A stretch of DNA of 64,000 nucleotides from Rotaria macrura (GCA_900239685.1 OENT01000131.1:1-64000), one strand, 5' to 3'. Positions 1 to 10,800 are shown, counted from the first letter of the stretch. The notes: a model not told the origin generated them from the sequence alone. Program-made: numbers and translations.

Positions 1-558
1 CACAAAGAGCAGGAGATTGCTATGAGTGATGAGGTCTGAACATCCATTCGCAAAAACTCTGAAAAAGGGCACATTAAAATACCCTTTAAGGGTTTATGAA
101 AATGCAGCGTATATTAAACCCTTTCCAAATGATGAAATTTTTCATAAACTCTTCGAGGGTTTATCATCGCGTGTAAAAAACCCTGGAGCGTTTACGAAAA
201 ATCTCATTAAATGGAAAAGGGTGTATTATATGTTCCATTTGCATAAACCCCCTATAAGGTATATTAATGTGCGCTTGTTTTACAATGTAGTGACCACTTT
301 TTCTAACAGCATTCGATCACCAGACGAACCACATAGATCATGATCTTAATATCCACAAACGGAGTGCACTTGCTTTTCAGTCACTATTACACATAGACGA
401 AATAGAAGCCTGCATTCTTCTCCAGAAGTTCCAAACACCGAAAAATAATGCGCTTTCCAGGCACAGTCATACACAATTCAAAAGAATCAGGAGTTTCTAG
501 GATATGGCCTCTAACAATAAATACTGTAACATGTTCATGATGATCATATTTGATTTAG
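1..558. other. Flanking/intronic DNA with remnant of a lost tandem exon copy
   Basis: No convincing exon is present. Bases 60-270 hold several short palindromic clusters alternating GGGTTTA and TAAACCC. Bases about 362-450 resemble the starts of the introns that follow the two PPC-like exons at 1024 and 2469: they share a cacttRcttt-like stretch, cactattac(a/g)cata and attcttctYcagaag. This suggests an earlier copy of the exon unit once ended near 365. A 105-codon open frame here (26-343) is AT-biased and shows no family features, so it is not called. Confidence 0.4.
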
Positions 559-1023
559 ACTTATTTATCTTAAACATTTCAAGTGCACTTTCAAGTGACA
601 CTCAATCATATGACCGTCGTTACGGGGGATACGGATCATATTACTACAAGACTATTGAAGTTTTCGTCTCAAGCACTGGCACCTACAGTTTCTTGTCTAG
701 TAGCAACATGGACACTTACGGCTATCTATACTATGATAGTTTCGATATTTTATCACCATCTTCTAACTTAGTTGCTTACAATGATGATTCCGGTGGGTCG
801 CTTCAATTTCTAATTACAGCCCAACTGTCTTATGGTGTAACGTATATTTTGGTTGCTACAACGTATGGTCAGGGTGTTACAGGACCATTTACGATCATTG
901 GATCCGGCCCAGCTTCATTCAATTTTACCGTCGTACTGTTTCCGACACCATCAACTACGACTGCCCCATCAACTACGATTTCGCCATACAGTGTCACTTT
1001 ACCAACTACAACTTTAAGCTATA
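559..1023 (+). CDS. Internal exon encoding a PPC-like extracellular beta-sandwich domain, copy 1
   Basis: This is one exon of a larger gene whose other exons are not identified. The acceptor is tgatttAG (557-558) and the donor is GTgagta at 1024, giving 465 bp that start and end in phase 1. The 155-residue product has the pattern YGSYYYKTIEV, TGTYSFLSSSNMDTYGYLY, NDDSGG and TYILVATT, ending in a Thr/Ser/Pro-rich linker. The arrangement resembles bacterial pre-peptidase C-terminal (PPC) domains, which are secreted beta-sandwich binding modules. That assignment is an inference from pattern. The exon is about 75-80% identical by eye to the one at 2025, so the pair arose by tandem duplication. 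The open frame runs past the donor to 1100, but similarity between the copies stops at the splice site. An isolated reading from the ATG at 504 is unlikely. Confidence 0.65.
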
Positions 1024-2024
1024 GTGAGTATATGCAACATCTTTTATTTACTGTCAGACAAGGAAAGGGGGTTGTCAATATTTTTCTTCAGAAGATTTAA
1101 AAGCGATAGATTTGTAAGCATTCTGAACGTGCTAATACATAATTGATAGAAAATCTATACTTGCTGACAGGATATAGCATGTAACCATGATCAACTCCAG
1201 ATGCCAGTATATGAGTAGGAATTTTGGGATGTTTGTGAATAAATGTAGACATGTTTCGGATAAGAAAATTCTTCTATTGGAAGTTTTGAAGAAGAAAAAT
1301 TGTGTAGACTTCCTTAAGCTGCTTAATGTCATAACTTATCTCTCTGGTTTGATGATGAGAAAACTCTGCTTTTATTAGTTTTCTTTTCTGATGTTGCTGC
1401 TTTACTATTAACTTCACCCTTAGCGATGTATTTCCGTATGCGAAAAATCATAGATTCTGTAACTCAAGTTATATAAGAAGTTGGTGTTTTCCCTGAATAA
1501 TACTTCCTAAGTGAAAAGTGTGATATGGAATAATAAACAGAATTTTCATTCTTATACGTTTTACTAGTGAGATAACTGGCTATCTGTTGCGTGTTGCGTG
1601 TTTCGAGTTCGATGTTATCTGTAACCGGGTTTTGCGGATTCTTATTGAATCACTAAGAATATTCCATATTCACTTTGATGGAATTGCGTTCACAAAAAAT
1701 ATGCATCTTAGTTCAAATAACTTCCGGTACAAGCTACTTCGTTATAAAAGTTCAGTTAAAAATTGGTGTGAGATAGACTTCTTTTACATCATACAGCCAG
1801 TTTTATCAGCTTTGGTTCTTTTAGATGCCGAGAAGTTTTGATGGCTCGTTATTAAGCAAATGAAACTTTAGAAAGTTAAGCATCTTCGCTATAACTGTAA
1901 ATGGTTCCTAATGAGACCATTTTTAAGAGAGTGCTCACGCTCACATAAAAAATCTTTGTTTTTATAATCACTTCAGTAAAAATACCGGCTGGTAGCATTT
2001 CCATGATTCTAATGTTTCATTTAG
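1024..2024 (+). other. Intron between the two duplicated exons
   Basis: About 1.0 kb between donor GTgagta (1024) and acceptor catttAG (2023-2024). The first ~100 bases match the beginning of the intron after copy 2, and the last ~40 bases match the sequence before copy 1, so the duplicated unit included intron sequence. Small open frames inside (1132-1378, 1587-1841) show no protein features and are not called. Confidence 0.5.
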
Positions 2025-2468
2025 ATTTATCTTATTCAAATATTTCAAGTGTACTGGAAAGCAACAGCGAATCTTATGACCGTCTTTATGGTGGATACGG
2101 ATCATTTTACTACAAGACTATTGAAGTTGTCGTTTCGAGCACAGGCACCTATCGTTTCTTGTCTGATAGCAACATGGATACTTATGGCTATTTATACAGC
2201 ACCAGCTTCGATGTTTTATCACCCTATTATAACTTAGTTGCTTACAATGATGATTCCGGTGGGTCGCTTCAATTTCTAATCACAGCTCCTCTAACGTATG
2301 GTGTAGCATATATTCTGGTTGCTACAACCTTTAGTGAGGATGTGACAGGACCATTTACGATCATAGCATCTGGTCCTGCTCCAGTAAATTTTACCGTCGT
2401 ACTGTTGCCGACACCACCAACTACGGTTACCCAAACATCGACATCAACAACGTCAACTACAACCTATA
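2025..2468 (+). CDS. Internal exon encoding a PPC-like extracellular beta-sandwich domain, copy 2
   Basis: Second copy of the duplicated exon. The acceptor is catttAG (2023-2024), the donor GTgagtg at 2469, length 444 bp (148 codons), again symmetric phase 1. The product keeps YGSFYYKTIEV, TGTYRFLSDSNMDTYGYLY, NDDSGG and YILVATT. It is followed by a linker of Thr/Ser repeats shorter than in copy 1, which accounts for the 21-bp length difference. Symmetric phases allow such exons to be gained or lost without frameshift. The exon probably belongs to a mosaic secreted or surface protein; the parent gene's signal peptide and other domains are not visible here. The same block could also be a decaying exon array, but neither copy contains a stop or frameshift. 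Confidence 0.65.
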
Positions 2469-2994
2469 GTGAGTGTACACTGCGCCTTTCACTTACTATT
2501 ACGCATAGCTGAAGCAATAGTCAATATTCTTCTTCAGAAGTTATAAAAATCATAGAACAGTACGCGTTCAAAAGATACTCAAACATAGTTAAGAAAGAAT
2601 TTATATTTGGTAGGATATAGCATCTTGGCATGACTATCTTCGATTGTTATGACATGTGTTGAAATATACATGTTTGTGAATAGATCATATGTGTCAAATA
2701 TTATGGGGCTAAGTATCTCTCAACTATCAACTCTCAAGTAGAAACCGTATAACACACAACCCTCGTGGGGTTTCCGATTTAGTTACTCTTTGAAATCCGT
2801 CAGGGGTTTCTGAAGAAAGGTTAGAGAAACATTGGAAACCCAAAATATCACTATACGTCTCACACCGAAGCCCATCGGAGAAACCCATCCTAGGTTTCCG
2901 AGATGCAAAATTGTTCTGACCAGAATGTGCACAGTTCTGACGTTCTTGGATGCTCTATAATGCGACACTTGCAATACTTCTCCCAAAATCTACA
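2469..2994. other. Intronic/intergenic DNA with GGGTTTC/GAAACCC clusters
   Basis: Follows copy 2. Bases 2760-2900 contain repeated short pairs such as ggggtttcc, ggggtttct, ggaaaccc and ctaggtttccg, able to form several small hairpins and similar in style to the cluster at 60-270. No coding pattern was recognised on either strand. Confidence 0.3.
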
Positions 2995-2996
2995 TA

Positions 2997-3364
2997 CCCA
3001 GTGAAAAATATTCACTGATTTCAATCGGATTTTTCTGCACCATAATCAAAATTAAAATCGATTGATAATTTTGATTATTCTTGATCATGAGGTAACCATT
3101 ATTTAATATTGTAACTTATCCCATGTGAAATTTTCTGATTAAAATCAGATTACTCTGCAGCAAAATCAAGATTACAAATCGATTAGTAATTTCGATTTTG
3201 CTGCAGAATAATCCGATTTTAATCAGAAAATTTCACATGGGATAAGTTACAATATTAAATAATGGTTACCTCATGATCAAGAATAATCAAAATTATCAAT
3301 CGATTTTAATTTTGATTATGGTGCAGAAAAATCCGATTGAAATCAGTGAATATTTTTCACTGGG
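2997..3364. mobile_element. Palindromic MITE, Tc1/mariner-like, 368 bp
   Basis: The whole element is one inverted repeat: two ~184-bp arms meeting near 3180. The outer ~150 bases of each arm match perfectly by eye, and the few mismatches lie within ~30 bp of the centre. Ends are CCCAGTGAAAA...TTTTCACTGGG. The element is flanked by the dinucleotide TA on both sides (2995-2996 and 3365-3366), the classic target duplication of Tc1/mariner-family transposition. It has no coding capacity, so it is a non-autonomous foldback/MITE copy. Near-perfect arms suggest recent insertion or arm homogenisation. The 60-codon open frame at 3273-3455 is a by-product of the palindrome. Confidence 0.85.
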
Positions 3365-3366
3365 TA

Positions 3367-4116
3367 GGTGTTGGAATGTTTTTGCTGGTAAACATTTGTC
3401 AATCTGGGCACCTATTTTCCCTTTAGTTCATGAATATTACTATTTTCAATTATGACGATCAACGTACGAAATTTCAATTAAAGACCGTTTCTTGAGGTTT
3501 TTAAAATCTTCTTGAAATATAAGGAGAGACCTAATTTTTCTAAACGACGTATTGATCGAAGACACAAAAACTTGCTTAACTTGTATCTGAATCTGAAGTC
3601 GGTCGACTGCATCACGATGAGTTGAATGTCAGACAACCTTATTCCATCATCAAAAATTTCTGATTTGCAGCAAAGAAAACAGTAGAAAAGACCTCAGACA
3701 GAATTTGTACAAATTTAAAATGTTTTTGAAGCGTCATACATCGATCAAGTTAAGTCCATGTTCAAAGTGCTTGCTCATCCAGTACAGGATACTAAAAACT
3801 GATTTGTAGTGAAAATGTTTAAAAGAAAAAATTTTGAAATTATTTGAAGAAGGAAACCGAATCTTTCATATTTATGAAGGTATAAATAAAAACTTGAAAT
3901 AATTGAACATTCAATCTATGCTAAATGATCAAGAGTGAAACTATGTAAGGCAAGAACCGATGTAACAGAAGATCATATGGAAATCAATACTTTTTATTAA
4001 ATGCTTGGAAATAGAAAGATTTTTGTCCTACAAGACATGGCGAGATATTGTATGATGAAAACTACACTCTATGTGACTTTTGCGCACACATATGTTGATC
4101 AGGAGAAGATAATGCA
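3367..4116. other. Intergenic DNA
   Basis: AT-rich sequence between the palindromic MITE and the PHI-1-like gene. It must hold the promoter, and perhaps a first exon, of the downstream gene (a possible acceptor lies at 4167-4168). I see no repeat or coding signal I can support. Confidence 0.4.
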
Positions 4117-4956
4117 TTGGAGAGATTGATTTTTTTTTCGTTTCAAAAATACATATTTTATTGCATAGACTCTTGCTTTGCCAAATCTGGAAGAATAGTT
4201 ATATCGAAAGTCAAATCAGAAAAAGCAGCAATGACTCACTCAGTTTCGTGGAATGATATATCCTACCATGGGGGTCCTGTTATGCGTAATCCGGTTATCT
4301 ATGTAATTTGGTACGGAGATTGGAGAGGAAATAACGGGACGAAAATCATAGAAAAGTTTTTGAGAAGTCTTGGCTCAACACCCTGGTGGAATATTACGAG
4401 AGGTTATAATAACACGTCACCAATTACGTACGGTCAATCAACAACCGATCGCTATTCACAAGGCACGTATCTCACACAAACATCTGTATTTGCAATAGTT
4501 CAAAGGGCAATCAACTCGTCAGCATTACCATATGATACAAATGGAATATATTTCGTATTGAGCTCAGCTGATTGTACCGAAACATGGTTCTGTTCCTCGG
4601 CTTGTGGTTGGCATAACTATGACGCTCAGTCCAATCTAATATATTCGTGGATTGGAAATCCAGAATATTGGTGTCCCACGTCTTGTTCTCATCAGTATGT
4701 TTCACCTAATGGCAATTTAGGAGCTGATGCGATGATTAGTGTTATTGCTCATGAAGCAGCCGAAGCTGTCTCGGATCCAGATCTCAATGCTTGGTATGAT
4801 TCATATTGTGAAGAAAACGCTGATAAATGTGCTTGGACATTCGGTAACACAAAATTTCTACCAAACGGTGCATTATACAACATGATTGCTAATGGCACTA
4901 AATATTTAGTTCAACAAAATTGGCGCTTATCTACTCAAGACTGTGGCATGTCTTAG
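4117..4956 (+). CDS. PHI-1/EXORDIUM-like protein (phosphate-induced protein 1 family)
   Basis: The ~230-residue C-terminal domain has the hallmarks of the plant PHI-1/EXORDIUM family. These are YHGGPVM (about residues 50-56), IYVIWYGDW, WW with Asn-rich spacing, GIYFVLSSADC, FCSSACGWH, WIGNPEYWCP, a conserved histidine-glutamate block HEAAEAVSDPD (about 212-222), AWYDSYCEENADKCAW and a final QNWRL...C. In plants these are secreted proteins linked to cell expansion and brassinosteroid or phosphate response; the biochemical activity is unknown. The HExxE block resembles zinc-hydrolase signatures, but this is inference. The start is uncertain: the first ~30 residues lack a normal signal peptide, and an AG at 4167-4168 could be the acceptor of an upstream exon. 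A possible polyadenylation signal AATAAA lies near 5202. The core is intact, with no stops or frameshifts. Horizontal acquisition from plants or bacteria is likely. Confidence 0.85.
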   Translation: MERLIFFSFQKYIFYCIDSCFAKSGRIVISKVKSEKAAMTHSVSWNDISYHGGPVMRNPVIYVIWYGDWRGNNGTKIIEKFLRSLGSTPWWNITRGYNNTSPITYGQSTTDRYSQGTYLTQTSVFAIVQRAINSSALPYDTNGIYFVLSSADCTETWFCSSACGWHNYDAQSNLIYSWIGNPEYWCPTSCSHQYVSPNGNLGADAMISVIAHEAAEAVSDPDLNAWYDSYCEENADKCAWTFGNTKFLPNGALYNMIANGTKYLVQQNWRLSTQDCGMS

Positions 4957-5707
4957 ACGATCGTTTTATCTTATATTCATTTGTGACGTTGAGTAATCAA
5001 AAACATTTATTAGAAACTTCTGACTTTTTTCTTCCTTCTAACTTCCGAACTGCAATCATTAACCAAAATTTTATACGATATTCTTAAAAGCTACTTACAG
5101 CCTCTCCGACTAACATCCAAACTTTATTCATTTTTATTCGAATTTATTTTGTTCATATCTTTTTGTTTAAAATACTAACAAAGTTGATAACGTCACTAAC
5201 AAATAAACTATATATCCTATTGTATTGTTGTCAGTCTTTATCGCTACTTCGCAGGTAAATTGATGGCCAGTGCTGATGAACACTTGATTATATCTTAGTC
5301 TTGGATAAACAGTTTAAAAACAACAAATGAAGCTGTGTCTGTATGATTGCGAGATGATGTGACTGCTCAAGAATGAGAAAACCAAACTCTCGTTTCTAGT
5401 GTATCTAATGAAAGACTAGTAAAATAATACACTCCATAAAGACAAATTAGTGCTCCTGGTATTAGCAGAAATAGCTACTTTCGTATCTCATACACGCATT
5501 TTTCGGATCCTACCTGATCTGATAGGATTCAGTATCGGATTCATTCACCTGTGTAGAATTTTAGAGGTATATTTGATTACTTTAGTTCGATTGAGCAACA
5601 GAAAAAAAATTTATTAGTTATTGTTTTACGCCATCTAAGTGTCTTTCATATATTATGGTTTTTTCGATGTACCAATCTGTTTTATTTTGGGTTCTCTGGC
5701 TATAGCC
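4957..5707. other. Intergenic DNA
   Basis: 3' flank of the PHI-1-like gene with a possible AATAAA near 5202, then AT-rich DNA. No further gene recognised. Confidence 0.4.
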
Positions 5708-6275
5708 TGTGGGCACCGTTTAAGGGAAATGCACGATTTAAGGGAAAACATGGACGCCATGATGGAGGCACGTATAGCGAAAAAGGATTGCCCACAAATT
5801 TTTCAAATAGAGATAAAATTAGTGATTTGTGACTCATCTAGAAACAGTCAAGGTATGCTAGCTTTCAGAGTTAAGTACATTGAGCAAAAGAAAACTATCA
5901 AAGCTGCTTAAGTTTTTCTGAACAGTGTGCTATCATCTGCTTTTCAGAATAAAGCAAAGTACCTTGATAATACTTATACAAAAAATGCAGTTTACTAATG
6001 CTTTCCAATTATTCAAAAGCGGATCGTCTTTCTCTCATGTCTCTTCGACTTTTAAATCCAGCCACCATGTAGTCTACTCAAATAATTGTAGTTCCGTCAC
6101 CATTTAGTTCTCGTTATTGATTAGAAACACCATGAATTCGTCTACATGAGTCACAAATCACTATTGTGACTTCTATTTGAAAAATTTGTAGCTGATCCTT
6201 TTTCACTATACGTGCCTCCATCATGGCGTCCATGTTTTCCCTTAAATCGTGCATTTCCCTTAAACGGTGCCCACA
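5708..6275. repeat. Inverted repeat, two 130-bp arms with 308-bp spacer
   Basis: Arm 1 is 5708-5837 (+) and arm 2 is 6146-6275 (reverse complement), about 90-93% identical by eye. Both begin tgtgggcaccgtttaaggg and end near gatttgtgactcat. One reading frame stays open in both arms and reads CGHRLREMHDLRENMDAMMEAR followed by a K-rich stretch. The differences fall in short clusters. This could be a coding fragment duplicated in opposite orientation, or the terminal repeats of a non-autonomous element. No transposase is present in the spacer, and the frame lacks family features, so no CDS is called. Confidence 0.65.
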
Positions 6276-7229
6276 ATCGCCATTGCTTTCGTATTTTCTG
6301 TTTATTTCAATCGACAAACAGCCTATATCTTCAAGTAGTACCAAAGTCCAGAAAATTTTATTTATTTTAGATTTGCATTGTCGATAATTTGAATTAAAAC
6401 AACAGGGAAACGACAAGCCTATTGTCGAAACATAATAAATGAGTACCAGGTAGCTCTAAAATTATCAGTAGTATTTGTTGAGGAAGAGAGTACGAAAAAG
6501 CGATAAAAGAATCGAATTTTTCACTGAAAACTCGGTTACCACGCCTTTGATGGCATCCATGAGTGAAAAATCGATTTTATAGAAATTTCATCGAGATTAA
6601 TCATTATTTTTATTAGAATTATCATTGATATAGTGGCTGTATGACCGCATTTTTATTCCTAAAACATTGATGAAAATCAGATTTTTTGCATAGGATACAG
6701 CTGTTTTGCATGTTAATGTCACAATGAATGATTTAGTCTTGGAAATCTTCCTTACTTTCTCATTAAAAAATTCAAAGTCCAAGTAGTCAATAGACTTAAT
6801 TGTTACTTATACTTGAGCTTAGGGATGCATAGTTATGTAATATTATGTCAATTCCAATCTCCCTTCTGTATCATAGCAGTATCATCTTAGATATCGTATG
6901 TGGAGTCTTCAAGTAAGTTCACTAGAATCTCATTTAAGCCTTACTTCTTAATAAAAGGCTGATATCAACTGAGATCTATCACTTATAATTATGATAATAC
7001 TGACTTTCATGTATCAATTCTTAGTAGCGCCAGGCGCTCTCTTCATATTCAAGTGCAACCTAAGCTTTTTTAAATGTCAGAACTTTGTTTTTTCACGTAC
7101 TGTATTTTTATTGGTTATAGTCTCTTACTTTTACAGTGTCAAGATGAGAACAATCGAAGAAATATAAAATGCGTTGGTCAAGCTAAGCATTAGTAAAATA
7201 ATCCGTTTTTTGACAATCTAACATTTCAG
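6276..7229. other. Intergenic DNA
   Basis: AT-rich sequence between the inverted repeat and the broken acyltransferase-like gene. No gene or repeat that I can support. Confidence 0.35.
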
Positions 7230-7896
7230 ATAAATAACGGAGCAATCATCCATCAAGGAATGCAGAATTTCCGAGACGCGTCGGCATCTCGGTCAGATTT
7301 AGAAGAAATTTTTAACTGTGATGCTACTATTATTCCTTCGTCTCTTACAATCGATACACTACAAAGCTGGTATGACAAAAATCCAATTTATTTCCTTGGT
7401 CACTAAGTATATGATCAGTCTTTGACTACGCGTCTATGCGAAGATAACCTCGGTTGGCTAGTGGCTATTCCAATCAAAGCAGAATCTTGGGAAAAAACTG
7501 ATTGATGATCAATACGAAGAGCCTGGTATCACCTCTGAAATGATATTAGCACCTGAATGCTCCTGTTGGTCTTCAGATGATCTAGAGAATCGTTATGGGA
7601 TGGCTATTTGGCATATTGAAAAGCTTAAATCATGGAATCAATTCTGTTCCAAGCCATTTAAAGATGTTTTTTCGTCTGAGTTACAACGATCAGTGGCGTT
7701 TTTACGTTCGAAAAATATGAAATGTATTGGATATTCAGAATTATGTGCATATGTAGAAGGAAGTCGAACTTTCGTCAAACTTGGATTTGATTTGATGGGA
7801 TATTTTGATTTTGTTGTTCAAAATACACAAGGTGAAAGCAAGATTGTTCATTCGGCTGAATCACAACCGGGCAATGCCAATGATGGCAACGAATGA
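7230..7896 (+). pseudogene. Broken acyltransferase-like (GNAT-type?) gene of a bdelloid multigene family
   Basis: A continuous protein-like track starts after an acceptor-like ttcAG (7228-7229) and ends at TGA 7894-7896. It contains WYDKNPIYF, GWLVAIPIKAESWEK, EEPGITSEM, IWHIEKLKSWNQ, FKDVFSSELQR and RTFVKLGFDLMGY. The last block looks like the C-terminal motif of GNAT acetyltransferases (small residues followed by KLGF). Two lesions break it. There is an in-frame TAA at 7404-7406, and an extra base in the six-A run 7492-7497 shifts the frame, after which similarity continues in the next frame. The first exon is not found. It is most simply a pseudogene; a homopolymer assembly error could explain the shift but not the stop. 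The GNAT assignment is tentative. Confidence 0.5.
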
Positions 7897-10800
7897 AAAA
7901 CTATTTTCAACTGTGGAATGTATGTCAAATGTAACGAAAATGAGTAGACTCCATTTTAACCAATCTCTTATTGAAACTATATTCTTCGGCGGTCTTGTCC
8001 GATCTCTTTTTTTCTCGATGCCGCTGATGCTGGCATGTACCCATAAAATCTACCAAGAATGATGTGTAAGAGGATTTCCTCATATATTTCCTAATAGCCA
8101 CATACAATATTTCAAAATTACATTGATGATTAAAAATATACTAAACTAAGTAGTATTTGTTCTTGTCGATCACATCCTCTATCATAGTTCAGCAATCGAC
8201 TCGGGTATTTATTGGTCATTAGATAGAATATAATTCATATAAGAAGCAAAGAAAAGATGCATTAAGCATCATATTGAATGTAATATTGAATAATAGAATT
8301 GCAGCTGCTAGACATTGATTCATTATTCTACTTGACAAAGCGAGATCTCATACGAAACTGAAAAAGAATCGCAAAATAATGATGGAAAGTCGACACGTTT
8401 TTCAATTTTTGCTAATATTCACACAATTGTGTCATAACATTTGTTTTCTCTTTCAACTAAATCCAGGATCCCTCGTGAATTCATAGATACTGAACTTGAT
8501 CGAATTCGTTACTTATGACAAAGTTCGTATTAAATTTTTAGATCTAAGCTTATACTGTGCATTAACCTTATAAATGTTGTAATTTCCAACGATTCCAAGG
8601 CTGGAAATCTGCCAATCAATCAATTCTAGTTTTTGTTTTCCAAATATTTTTATTTTGTTGCTAAATCAAAATATTTTACAAAAGTAACCAGGGAAGTAGA
8701 ACTTATCGGTTATACATATTCTTCCTTTATACAGCTTTCGTCACGATTTACGGACATTGTACTCAATAAAGTGATGTATTCGAAAATTGGATTAAAACGA
8801 ATAACATATAGATAAGAACATTGAATGCATAATCTATACAAATGCGAAAAGATTTTACGTTGAGCTATTCTTGAATAGCTTAATAATTGAGCTTCATTTC
8901 TAGTCAGCCGTACGGTTTATTGTACATCTATGGGAAATCTTAAATATGAAGCTAAAAGAGAGACAATCATCAGGTTTGAAATAGGCGAAAATCATATTTG
9001 GGAAAACAATGAAGAATTGTGACCTTGGATAATCTACCGAAATTTTCAAAGACACATTGGTTACAATTTCAAGAAAGAGTAATCAGGACTCGTATCCAAT
9101 GGCTCTATGCATAAGTTTACCACTCATGAATAGGAGCACGTTCAGTAGTACCTCAGAATTTAGGATATGATTTGAAACTTAATATCCACTCAAATGTTGT
9201 TTATTTTAGAGATGAACAATGAGAATTACTTCCACCATAAATCGGACTATGGATTTGATGAGAAGCTATCTTACAACCAGCTCTTCCGATAGAATCAAAG
9301 ATTGCTGTTTTATTTGTTCCAATTTGCGGTTAACATTTGCATTTAAGTAAAATTCAACTATCGATTAGATATGAAAAGTTGAAAAACGAATATAGCTTAA
9401 CTTCGAACCGTGCTCTGGATATAGATCAGAAAAATTCTTATCATCTTTATATCTCGAGCTTCTCATNGAATTCTTTCAGAAAAACTATACTGAAACAAGT
9501 GAAACACAAAGAACATGTCAAACCGAACGCAAGACCTTCCGATGAAACATTAATGTCGTCTAGGTGACGGAATTTTCGGCTAGAAAGAAAATATTTTCAA
9601 TAAACCACGATCATGCATTAAAATAAAGTTTTTATCACCGTTCAGATTCAATGATCGCTAGAAAGTACTGGCGATTATCACTGAAATAGCTTTCATCTTC
9701 TTCAGAGAGGCAGTGAATCGGCAAGCGACACAATACGTTAAATCGCCATGAAAATCGATTATTTTGCAAAGAAATGTTTTCCTTTTTTTTAGCATCGATT
9801 AAAGACTATTGGTCATGTTTCTATCGAAAATGTCTTGCTGTCAAACAGTGGAACAAAGTTCTACGTTTGCCATTTTTGAGAAACGTTTTTGACAATTTTA
9901 TTCAACAGTATCTTACACGTTATTAGTATTACGAAAGAACAGATATGACCAATAAGATTACGTGTTTTTTTTATCGCATCATGCACATATACAAAGTGCC
10001 AAAGAAAAGTATGTCTTTTCTTTCTTTCGATAAACAACACAGGAAAGGGACTAATGTTTAATTGGGGTGAAGTACGGGAAGTGAATCATATTTTGAAAAG
10101 GATCTATCTTCGACTATACAGCATTCGCATTTTCATTCACCACGGCAGTAAGATAAAATTGTTTAAGTACACAAACAAACCTTTGGATAATATAGATATA
10201 GTTCTTGAATATAATTTACATGAAATTGAAATTGATATTTAAATGGCCATCAAAGACAGAAGTGACCGAATGAAGAATATCACAGGTTGATGAGTAATGT
10301 ACTTTATCATCGAATGGTCAATGATTTTACGTTTGTTCATAATCGGCATCACATAAAAGGCAATCATTGTTGATTTAGATTCTTCATGAAAAATGATAAG
10401 AATTCTTCTTCATATTTTCTCAAACTTATTTTGTTTTGATCAAAGATCGATCAACATTTACCATTCCTTCTCGGAAATCACTGAATTATTTGATATTATT
10501 AAATCAAGTATAAAGGAATTCTTTTAATAATTTTATTCGATGCATTCCAGTTCACATCAATGATTCCCCTCTCGATGGAGACGGTTTGATTAGAATAAAA
10601 TGCTCAACAATCACATCTCTGATATATATATATATAAATATATAGCATCTTAGTTATGTCAACGATGTTTTTATTACAGTGACTAGAATCCTATCCATAG
10701 ATCTGAGAAAAAAAATTCGTTAATTACTACAGAGAACGACTTTGGATGCTCGATGTAAATCTGATGCCGTTCTCTTGTTATCAATATAAGAAGTCAACTT

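Noticed and set aside
26..343. 105-codon open frame at the window start
   Set aside because: It runs through hairpin-rich GGGTTTA/TAAACCC DNA, has no protein motif, and the matching remnant intron follows it; probably chance.
3273..3455. Open frame inside the palindrome
   Set aside because: It lies within the inverted-repeat element and is Asn/Ile/Gln-rich reading of a DNA structure, not a gene.
10054..10242. 62-aa open frame with a fairly regular composition
   Set aside because: No motif, no splice partners and strong AT bias; cannot be separated from chance.
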